From an uncultured Bacteroidales bacterium (GTDB lineage: Bacteria > Bacteroidota > Bacteroidia > Bacteroidales > UBA932), in contig CAMJJZ010000053.1 in the NCBI GenBank assembly GCA_946406275.1, positions 1 through 7,389 of the forward strand: 7,389 bases of DNA. Reading direction: 5' to 3'. Each line of letters opens with the position of its first letter. The stretch's first letter is position 1. A model generated the notes under the pieces. The model had not been told where the DNA came from. It saw only the letters and a program-made list of their open reading frames with translations, and searched no databases. The position numbers and the translations under genes were made by a program. Below are positions 1-6,185 of this stretch, piece after piece.

Positions 1-56
1 GTCATTCTCGGGCTTGTCATTTACTGCGTCATTCTCGGGCTTGTCCCGGGAATCTC
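1..56 (+). repeat. Dispersed palindromic repeat, partial plus full copy
   Basis: An 18-bp block, GTCATTCTCGGGCTTGTC, occurs at 1-18 and again at 28-45, a period of 27 bp. Only the second copy continues into the right arm, to 56. The full copy can form a hairpin: arm 31-39 (ATTCTCGGG), 5-nt loop, arm 45-53 (CCCGGGAAT), with one T/G mismatch that is a G-U pair in RNA. It has the same outer blocks (GTCATT and AATCTC) as the element at 6376-6403. Positions 28-56 lie inside the 3' end of the DUF3737 gene and encode its residues 278-287. There is no T-tract on either side, so it is not a canonical terminator. The sequence and pairing are seen directly; that it is a genome-wide repeat is inference. 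Confidence 0.75.
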
Positions 57-887
57 TATCTTGCAGTCTCCCGGCGCCTTCAAATTCTCATCAATTATCA
101 CCTCCCCTATCTCATCGGCCTTAATGAACCCGGAGGTAGGGTTCTTTACGGAGGTAATGCGGCCCTTCACGGTGGCGTGGACGGTGCTGTACTCGAAGGC
201 CAGGTCTGCATCGGCCTCCATGGTGCAGTTCTCCAGGACCAGGTTTTCGCAGTAGCACAGGGGCTGGGTGCCGCCAATGACGCAGTTCACCAGGCGGAGG
301 TTCCTGGAGTACCAGCCAAGGTATTCTCCGCGGATCTCGGAGTCATAGACCGTAACATTCTCGCTCTCCCAGAAGGCGTCCTTTGTGTCCAGGATGGAGT
401 TGCGGATAATCACGTCCCTGGCATACTGGAAGGAATAATTACCCTGCTGGCGATAATGGTCTATGTCGATGAGGGATGAGTGCATGAAGATGTAGTCCGC
501 CTTTGCGGTTTCCACATTGCGGAGGGTGATTCCGGCGCAGTCCCAGAAGGTTTCCAGGGCATTGGGGAGTTTGACGTTTTCAAGGTAAACGTCGCTTATG
601 CGGCGGAACATCTTGGGGGCTTCCACCAGGGTATCGTACATCTTGCAGCCCCTGGAATACCACAGGGCCGCCCTTGCGCCTTCCCGGAACACGCAGTCCC
701 TTACGGTGAATCCGCAGCATTCCCAGAAAGGGTATTTCCCCTGAAACTCGCACCACACCGCCTCCAGATTGGATCCCTCTTTCAAGGACGATTCCCCGGG
801 GCCTATCGTCACCCCCTCCAGCCGCAGCCCGTGGCACGCATAGAACGGCCGCTCGCCTTCATAATAACCGTTTTGTACAGTTTTCAT
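21..887 (-). CDS. DUF3737 family protein, right-handed beta-helix
   Basis: This 288-residue protein has unknown function. It matches my recollection of the DUF3737 family along its whole length: N-terminal YYEGERPFYACHGLRLEG, then GESSLKEG, KYPFWECC, RAALWYSRG, GNYSFQYARDVIIRNS, TKDAFWESENVTVYDS, GEYLGWYSRNLRLVNC, GTQPLCYCENLVLENC and DLAFEYS. Short strands repeat about every 20 residues with regularly placed W/Y, N and C. This is the pattern of a right-handed beta-helix, as in pectate-lyase-like folds. I see no signal peptide or membrane segment, so it is probably cytoplasmic. The start is ATG at 887-885, placed just after a TATATTTG promoter element. Homology should end near residue 277, because residues 278-287 (EIPGTSPRMT) are encoded by the palindromic repeat at 28-56. 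The true family C-terminus may therefore be slightly altered. The gene is divergent from the macroglobulin-PBP1C operon and no functional link is evident. Family assignment is strong; the biochemical role is unknown. Confidence 0.88.
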   Translation of the reverse strand: MKTVQNGYYEGERPFYACHGLRLEGVTIGPGESSLKEGSNLEAVWCEFQGKYPFWECCGFTVRDCVFREGARAALWYSRGCKMYDTLVEAPKMFRRISDVYLENVKLPNALETFWDCAGITLRNVETAKADYIFMHSSLIDIDHYRQQGNYSFQYARDVIIRNSILDTKDAFWESENVTVYDSEIRGEYLGWYSRNLRLVNCVIGGTQPLCYCENLVLENCTMEADADLAFEYSTVHATVKGRITSVKNPTSGFIKADEIGEVIIDENLKAPGDCKIEIPGTSPRMTQ

Positions 888-891
888 AATA

Positions 892-899
892 CAAATATA
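892..899 (-). promoter_or_regulatory. Bacteroidota -7 promoter element for the DUF3737 gene
   Basis: Read on the minus strand this is TATATTTG, a perfect match to the Bacteroidota sigma-A -7 consensus TAnnTTTG. Its last base lies only 4 nt before the ATG at 887, so transcription would begin at or within a few bases of the start codon. I found no convincing TTTG -33 element at the usual spacing; the nearest candidate, ATTG at 917-914, is too close. The match is seen directly; activity is inferred. Confidence 0.6.
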
Positions 900-916
900 C
901 GAAAAAAAGCCGGCAA

Positions 917-978
917 TGGCGTAGGTCCCCTTTGCCCCGGGTGACGTACGTCACTTTTTAGGCGGGGGACCTGCGTCA
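917..978. repeat. 62-bp imperfect palindrome in divergent intergenic region
   Basis: The core is a perfect 14-bp palindrome, GTGACGTACGTCAC, at 941-954. Around the same centre (947/948) lie matching outer arms: CGTAGGTCCCC at 920-930 on the left and GGGGACCTGCG at 965-975 on the right. The two 36-bp halves (917-952 inverted, 943-978 direct) overlap through the core. It sits between two divergent promoters, so it could be an operator array for a dimeric regulator, or a dispersed non-coding repeat. The symmetry is seen in the sequence; any function is inference. Confidence 0.75.
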
Positions 979-1004
979 CTATACGCCCTGTGAGGCCGAT
1001 TTCC

Positions 1005-1040
1005 GACGTACGTCACCCCACTTTTGGGGGACCTACGTCA
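1005..1040 (+). repeat. Second 36-bp copy of the intergenic repeat unit
   Basis: The segment begins GACGTACGTCAC (1005-1016) and ends GGGGGACCTACGTCA (1026-1040). Both blocks match the unit at 943-978, with the same 9-bp central gap and 36-bp total. The middle is diverged (CCCACTTTT against TTTTTAGGC). The two direct copies are exactly 62 bp apart, which equals the length of the upstream palindrome. The interval 979-1004 shows no clear resemblance to the left arm of that palindrome, so this is a half unit. It ends right beside the possible -33 element of the macroglobulin promoter. Confidence 0.72.
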
Positions 1041-1042
1041 TT

Positions 1043-1077
1043 TTTGGTGGATAAGTGGCGGAATTTTTGTAATTTTG
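1043..1077 (+). promoter_or_regulatory. Probable promoter of macroglobulin-PBP1C operon
   Basis: TAATTTTG at 1070-1077 is a perfect match to the Bacteroidota -7 consensus TAnnTTTG. The best -33 candidate is TTTG at 1043-1046, which leaves a 23-bp gap, slightly more than the usual 19-21. Transcription would start near 1080-1084, giving an AT-rich leader of about 15 nt before the ATG at 1098, without a Shine-Dalgarno sequence. That is normal for this phylum. The upstream repeat unit ends at 1040, so a protein bound there would abut or overlap the polymerase footprint. Confidence 0.6.
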
Positions 1078-1097
1078 TATGGATAAACCATTACCAT

Positions 1098-4000
1098 ATG
1101 AAAAAAGTACTGTTGTTGATGGCTGCGGCCGTCATGGTGTGGGCTTGTGGGCCCGGAAAGGCACAGGAGCCTAGTGCAGAGGAGTATGCGGAGTATGTGA
1201 AGGCATACACCGGCGGTATTCTGAGCGAGGATGCTTCAATTCGTATTGAGCTGGCTCAGGATGCCCAGAAACAGCCTGTAGAGGGCTTGTTCAGCTTCAA
1301 GCCTGCCGTAGAAGGCATTACGGTCTGGGAGAATCCGGACGTGGTTGTGTTCACCCCGGCGCCGGGAGAACTCAAGCCCGGCCAGAGCTACAACGCCGGC
1401 TTTGCACTCAACAAAGTGCTCAAGGACGGTCCCAAGAGCTTCGACTTCGGTTTCACCGTGAGAAAGGCCACGCCGGCCGTTGAAGAGGCCGTGGACATGC
1501 GTGACGGCTTCCGCATCAGGAGCGCCAAGCTGGTTGAATCCCGCATTGAGATCCAGTTCAGCGAGGCCCCCGTGAATGCCTCCAACCGCGGCATGATTGA
1601 GCTCCAGGGCGTTACCCGGAGCTATGTCCAGGTAGAAGAAGACCTGGTAAAGGTGTACTTCGAAGGCCGCAAGGGAGACATGGCCCTCACAGTGGACAAG
1701 GGCGTTAAAAACGCAAACGGAGATGCCCTGGGAGAGGATTACACCCGCGTTTACAAGCAGGACGAGGAAAAGCCTGCCGTAACAATTCCTATCAGCGGCA
1801 ACATCCTTCCTGACAAGCGCAACCTCATGCTTCCCTTCAGGGCCGCCAACCTGAGCGCCGTGGAGGTAAGGATCGTGAAAATATATGAGAAGAACGTGCT
1901 CATGTTCCTCCAGGACAACGAGCTCGCAGGTTCTTCCAGCATCCGCCGTAGCGGCCGCCTCATCTATAAGGCCGATGTTCCCCTGGACAGCGACGGCGAC
2001 CTTCACGACTGGAACGACCACTGCCTCTACCTTGGCAACATAATCAAGCAGGAGCCCGGTGCAATCTATAATGTGACCATCAGCTTCCGTCAGGACCAGA
2101 GCCTGTACGGCGGCAAGGAGCCCGTCCGCACCACCGCCACCCAGAGCGGCAAGCCTTCCAAGGCCGATGAAGCCGTCTGGGACGTCCAGAGCGCCTGGTA
2201 CTGGGACAATTACTACGACTGGTCCGAGTACGACTGGTCCGAGGCCGATGACCCCGAAAAGCCTTCCTACTACATGGACGGCGACCGCTTCCCGTCCATC
2301 AGGCTGCTCTCCTCCGATATCGGCCTGGTAGCGGAATATGCAGAGGGTGAAGACCTCTGGATTGCGGCTACGGACCTTGTGACCGCAAGGCCCATGAGCG
2401 GCGTTTCACTGGAAGTGTACGATTACCAGCTCCAGTCCATAGCCACGGCAAAGACCGGCGGCGACGGCCTGGCACAGGTCAAGGTTCCCCACAGGCCCTT
2501 TGCCATCGTAGGCCGTGCTGGCGGCAGCACCGCTTATCTCAAGCTTAGCACGGAGCGCTCCCTGAGCCGCTTCGACGTTGGCGGAGAGGTCCTGAAGGAA
2601 GGTCTCAAGGCCTTCATGTACGGAGAAAGGGGCGTCTGGAGGCCCGGTGATACCCTGCACGTGGCGGCTATCGTCCAGGACAAGGGACACTCCCTGCCGG
2701 ACGGCCACCCTGCAACCCTGGAGGTCTATACTCCGGAAGGGCAGTTCTACAGCAAGACCGTCCGCAAGAGCAAGGACGGCTTCTTCTCCTTCGATATCCC
2801 CACCAAGGCAGAGGATCCCACCGGTTACTGGAACGCCTACCTCAAGGTTGGCGCCGGCAGTTTCCACAAGACTCTGCACATAGAGACCATAAAGCCCAAC
2901 CGCCTCAAGATAAGCACTTCCCTGGAAGATGAGAAGGTTCTTCAGGCAGGCAAGGCCGTTAACATAAACACCCAGGCAAGGTGGCTTGCCGGCGGCGCGG
3001 CAGGGGAGTGCCCCGCAAGCGCCAGGATGACCCTCAGGAAGGCCCCTAAGACCACGTTCAAGGGCTTCGAGAAGTATAGCTTCACCGCCCCTGCGTCCAG
3101 TTTCACATCGGCAGATTATGTGCTGTATGAGAAGAGGCTGTCATCGTCCGGAGACCTTAACGTGGCCGTCAAGATGCCGGAGGCTTCGGACGCTCCCGGT
3201 ATGCTGCAGGCGTTCATCGTCACTTCCGTACAGGAGGCCGGCGGCGACGAAAGCTTCACCACAGCCACCGTCCCGTTCTCCCCGTACAATGCCTACGTTG
3301 GCGTACGCATCCCTGACGGCGATTATCTGGAGACGGACAAGGACCATCAGCTGAGCATCGCCGTGGTCAATGCGGATGGTGCCCGCGTGAAAGGCCATCG
3401 TATTGAATACGCCGTGTACAAGACCGGTTGGAACTGGTGGTGGGATTGCCCCGGCTCCGGAGACCTTGACGCCTGGATAAGCGGATCGTCCGTTGAAAAG
3501 GTGACCGGCGGTACCCTGATGTCGGAAGACAAGGACCTCGCCGTCAAGTTCCGCGTGGATTATCCCAATTGGGGCCGATATCTCCTCCTTGCCCGCGACC
3601 GCGCCTCCGGGCACATCAGCGGCAGCTTCTTCACAGTTGACTGGCCGGAATACCGCGGCAGGGCCGACAGAAGGGATCCTGAATCCCTCACCATGCTCAC
3701 CTTCTCCACGGACAAGCCTTCATATAAGGTAGGAGAAAAGGTTAAGGTGTTCATCCCCGCCTGCGCAGAGGCCCAGGCCCTGGTTTCCCTTGAGAACTCC
3801 GGCGGAGTGCTGGAGAGAAAATGGGTATCGGCAGGGGACAAGGAAACTGTATACAGCTTCAGCGTCACGCCCGCTATGGCGCCCAACTTCTATATCCATA
3901 TCACCATGGTTCAGCCTTACGGCGCCACCGCCGACGGCGTTCCCATGCGTATGTACGGCGTTCAGAGGGTAATGGTAGACAACCCTGACTCCAAACTGGA

Positions 4001-6185
4001 ACCTGTGGTATCACTTCCCAAGGTTATCCGTCCGGAAGAGAAGTTCACCGTGAAGGTGAGCGAAAAGTCCGGAAAGCCCATGACCTATACGCTGGCCATC
4101 GTGGACGAGGGCCTGCTGGACCTCACGGCCTTCAAGACCCCGGATCCCTGGAGTCAGATGTACAAGCCTGAGGCACTGGGCGTAAAGACCTGGGATCTCT
4201 TCGACAGCGTGATTGGCGCACGTAACGGCAAGTTTGCAAGTGTTGCTGCAATCGGCGGTGACGAGGAAGCAATGGTGAACGCCCGCAAGGACAACCGCTT
4301 CAATCCGGTGGTCCTGTACGTGGCTCCCAGAACTCTCAACAAGGGTACCGACAAGCTGGAACTCCAGCTTCCCATGTACGTGGGTAGCGTACGCGTTATG
4401 GTCATCGCGGGCCATGACGGCGCATATGGCTCCACGGACAGCACAGTGCCCGTACAGAGCCCTCTGATGGTGATTCCCACCCTGCCTCGCGCCCTTGGTT
4501 CCAACGAGGAAGTGACCCTTCCCGTGAACGTATTCGCAATGGACGAGGACCTCAAGGAAGCAACCGTTGAGGTCAAGGTGGAAGGCCCTGTGGCGCTTGT
4601 GGGAGCATCGTCCCAGAAGGTTGCGTTTGAAGGCACCGGGGACAAACTCATCCACTTTGCACTCAAGGCCGCGGAAGGTGAGGGCGTTGCCAGAATCACC
4701 GTGAACGCCAAGGGCGGCGGGCACAAGACTTCCGAAACCGTGGCCCTTACGGTATCAAATCCTAACCCGGAGGTTACCAAAGTGCAGAAGTTCATGCTTG
4801 CAAAGGGAGCATCGGCAACCGTAAGCGAAGGCTCTCTGCTGCAGCTTGCCGGCTTCCCCGCACTGGATGCCCACCAGATGTTCGCCGATATGAAGAACTA
4901 CCAGTACAACTGCTCTGAGCAGCTCTCTGCCAAGGGTCTTACATATCTGCACCTGCTGCCCATGCTCAGCGAGAAGGATGCTGCCGAGGCCAAGGACCTT
5001 ATTCCTTCCGTGATATCCGCGCTGTATGCACGCCAGAACTCCGACGGAGGCTTCTCCTACTGGGGTGGCGGTAGCTCATCCACCTGGGTGTCGTCCATGG
5101 CGGGCCAGTTCCTCTCCGAGGCTTCAAAGGGCGGATTCAAGGTTGAAAACGGCGTCCTGAAGGCCTGGAAGGGCTATCAGGATAAGATGTCCAAGGCATT
5201 CCGCATTGCAGGGAACAGCGTATTCAGCAACCTGGACCAGGCCTACAGGCTCTACACCCAGGTTGTCGCCGGAGTGGATGCATCGGCAGGCCTTAACAGG
5301 CTGCGTGAGGCTTCCGGCCTGGACGAGCGCACCAAGTGGATGATTGCCGCGGCATATGCACTGTCCGGCAAGCAGCAGACTGCTACAGCGGTGCTTGAAG
5401 GCATAGGCAAGAACTTCGCTGAGTATGAGCCCGATGTTCTCACATACGGCGGAAGCTTCCGTGACAGGATGGTGGCTCTGGATGCACTGGCCCTTTGCGG
5501 CCGCACCGCAGACGCCCTTGCCCTGGCGCAGGAATCCCTGCCGGAGCGTGGCCTCAGCACTCAGGAAAGCGCCTTTGCGGCAATTGCATACGGCCATCTG
5601 CTTAGCAAGATCCCCACTCAGGCCATAAAGGCCTCCGTGGCTGGAAAGGATGTAGTGTCTACCGCTTCCGTCCTTACAAAGACTGTTGCAGAGACCAGTC
5701 CTGTTGTGAACAACTCTGACGGCCCTCTGTACCTCACCGCTTCCAAGACATATCGTGAAGCCGTTGCTAAACCTTTGAGCAACGGTCTTGGTGTTGAGGT
5801 GAAGTATACGGATGCGGACGGCGCCGCCGTGAATCCCGCTTCCCTGCAGCAGGGAACTCGCTTCCAGGCCATTGTGAAGGTTACCAACCTCACTGCCCTT
5901 GCTCTTGACAACCTGTCACTGAGCTTCGGCATTCCTTCCGGCTGGGAGATTGTGAACGACCGCATGGCCGGCGCAGGAGAGGACGGTTACGACCACAAGG
6001 ATATCCGTGACCTCCGTGTGGACTGGTTCTTCGGCCTGCCTGCAGGACGCTTCAAGACATTCACCGTGCAGCTGCGTGCCGCTTATGAGGGCACGTACGT
6101 ACTGCCTGCAACCGTGGCTTCCGCCATGTACAAGCCTGCCGTGAACGGCTGCACCGCCTCCGGCACGGCCGTGGTGGTCAGATGA
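1098..6185 (+). CDS. Bacterial alpha-2-macroglobulin family lipoprotein (YfhM/ECAM-like)
   Basis: This 1695-residue periplasmic lipoprotein is a predicted broad-spectrum protease trap. MKKVLLLMAAAVMVWAC is a lipoprotein signal peptide with lipid-anchored Cys17. I chose the ATG at 1098 because it begins this signal and follows the promoter; an in-frame ATG at 990 would put 36 junk residues before it. After N-terminal Ig-like macroglobulin domains comes a Tyr/Trp/Asp-rich stretch (about 365-395). Next are an MG2 domain with GERGVWRPGDT (509-519), a bait-region domain starting near KPSYKVGE (873-880), the hallmark VDEGLLDLT (from 1002), and the A2M domain (about 1060-1150). The thioester motif CSEQ (1272-1275) lies in the alpha/alpha barrel that includes NSDGGFSYWGG. 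The C-terminal bMG10 domain (about 1541-1690) contains YDHKDIRDLRVDWF. Length is close to E. coli YfhM (1653). In the family, protease cleavage of the bait region exposes the Cys-Gln thioester, which captures the attacker. Its stop overlaps the PBP1C start, the conserved yfhM-pbpC pairing. The family call is secure; membrane side is not shown directly. Confidence 0.95.
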   Translation: MKKVLLLMAAAVMVWACGPGKAQEPSAEEYAEYVKAYTGGILSEDASIRIELAQDAQKQPVEGLFSFKPAVEGITVWENPDVVVFTPAPGELKPGQSYNAGFALNKVLKDGPKSFDFGFTVRKATPAVEEAVDMRDGFRIRSAKLVESRIEIQFSEAPVNASNRGMIELQGVTRSYVQVEEDLVKVYFEGRKGDMALTVDKGVKNANGDALGEDYTRVYKQDEEKPAVTIPISGNILPDKRNLMLPFRAANLSAVEVRIVKIYEKNVLMFLQDNELAGSSSIRRSGRLIYKADVPLDSDGDLHDWNDHCLYLGNIIKQEPGAIYNVTISFRQDQSLYGGKEPVRTTATQSGKPSKADEAVWDVQSAWYWDNYYDWSEYDWSEADDPEKPSYYMDGDRFPSIRLLSSDIGLVAEYAEGEDLWIAATDLVTARPMSGVSLEVYDYQLQSIATAKTGGDGLAQVKVPHRPFAIVGRAGGSTAYLKLSTERSLSRFDVGGEVLKEGLKAFMYGERGVWRPGDTLHVAAIVQDKGHSLPDGHPATLEVYTPEGQFYSKTVRKSKDGFFSFDIPTKAEDPTGYWNAYLKVGAGSFHKTLHIETIKPNRLKISTSLEDEKVLQAGKAVNINTQARWLAGGAAGECPASARMTLRKAPKTTFKGFEKYSFTAPASSFTSADYVLYEKRLSSSGDLNVAVKMPEASDAPGMLQAFIVTSVQEAGGDESFTTATVPFSPYNAYVGVRIPDGDYLETDKDHQLSIAVVNADGARVKGHRIEYAVYKTGWNWWWDCPGSGDLDAWISGSSVEKVTGGTLMSEDKDLAVKFRVDYPNWGRYLLLARDRASGHISGSFFTVDWPEYRGRADRRDPESLTMLTFSTDKPSYKVGEKVKVFIPACAEAQALVSLENSGGVLERKWVSAGDKETVYSFSVTPAMAPNFYIHITMVQPYGATADGVPMRMYGVQRVMVDNPDSKLEPVVSLPKVIRPEEKFTVKVSEKSGKPMTYTLAIVDEGLLDLTAFKTPDPWSQMYKPEALGVKTWDLFDSVIGARNGKFASVAAIGGDEEAMVNARKDNRFNPVVLYVAPRTLNKGTDKLELQLPMYVGSVRVMVIAGHDGAYGSTDSTVPVQSPLMVIPTLPRALGSNEEVTLPVNVFAMDEDLKEATVEVKVEGPVALVGASSQKVAFEGTGDKLIHFALKAAEGEGVARITVNAKGGGHKTSETVALTVSNPNPEVTKVQKFMLAKGASATVSEGSLLQLAGFPALDAHQMFADMKNYQYNCSEQLSAKGLTYLHLLPMLSEKDAAEAKDLIPSVISALYARQNSDGGFSYWGGGSSSTWVSSMAGQFLSEASKGGFKVENGVLKAWKGYQDKMSKAFRIAGNSVFSNLDQAYRLYTQVVAGVDASAGLNRLREASGLDERTKWMIAAAYALSGKQQTATAVLEGIGKNFAEYEPDVLTYGGSFRDRMVALDALALCGRTADALALAQESLPERGLSTQESAFAAIAYGHLLSKIPTQAIKASVAGKDVVSTASVLTKTVAETSPVVNNSDGPLYLTASKTYREAVAKPLSNGLGVEVKYTDADGAAVNPASLQQGTRFQAIVKVTNLTALALDNLSLSFGIPSGWEIVNDRMAGAGEDGYDHKDIRDLRVDWFFGLPAGRFKTFTVQLRAAYEGTYVLPATVASAMYKPAVNGCTASGTAVVVR
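2214..2243 (+). repeat. 15-bp tandem duplication in macroglobulin gene
   Basis: TACGACTGGTCCGAG occurs twice back to back (2214-2228 and 2229-2243) with no mismatches, encoding YDWSE-YDWSE at residues 373-382. It lies in an aromatic and acidic linker just before the DDPEKPSYY segment. Bacteroidales homologues, as I recall them, also carry Tyr/Asp-rich linkers of varying length here. Perfect identity at the DNA level suggests a recent slippage duplication. Confidence 0.8.

Noticed and set aside
31..53. Hairpin near the end of the DUF3737 gene as an intrinsic terminator
   Set aside because: It lies within the coding region upstream of the stop, has no T-tract after it on the minus strand, and belongs to a repeat family that also occurs inside an open reading frame.
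480..944. Plus-strand open frame of 154 codons opposite the DUF3737 gene
   Set aside because: It is antisense to a well-supported gene, has no recognisable family or promoter, and is explained by the GC-rich codon pattern of the opposite strand.
943..1040. Two 36-bp repeats separated by a 26-bp spacer, resembling CRISPR dimensions
   Set aside because: There are only two direct copies. Their centres are diverged, the first copy is half of a larger palindrome, and no cas gene is visible.
990..1097. Upstream in-frame ATG at 990 as the start of the macroglobulin gene
   Set aside because: It would add 36 residues with no resemblance to the family, translated through the intergenic repeat and the promoter, and would bury the lipoprotein signal peptide that begins at 1098.
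1236..2021. Minus-strand open frame of 261 codons opposite the macroglobulin N-terminal domains
   Set aside because: It is another long antisense frame produced by high GC at third codon positions, with no start signal or protein motif.
4011..4724. Minus-strand open frame of 237 codons opposite the macroglobulin gene
   Set aside because: It is antisense to the conserved A2M and bait-region domains, rich in His, Cys and Val in a way typical of a shadow frame, and matches no family I recognise.
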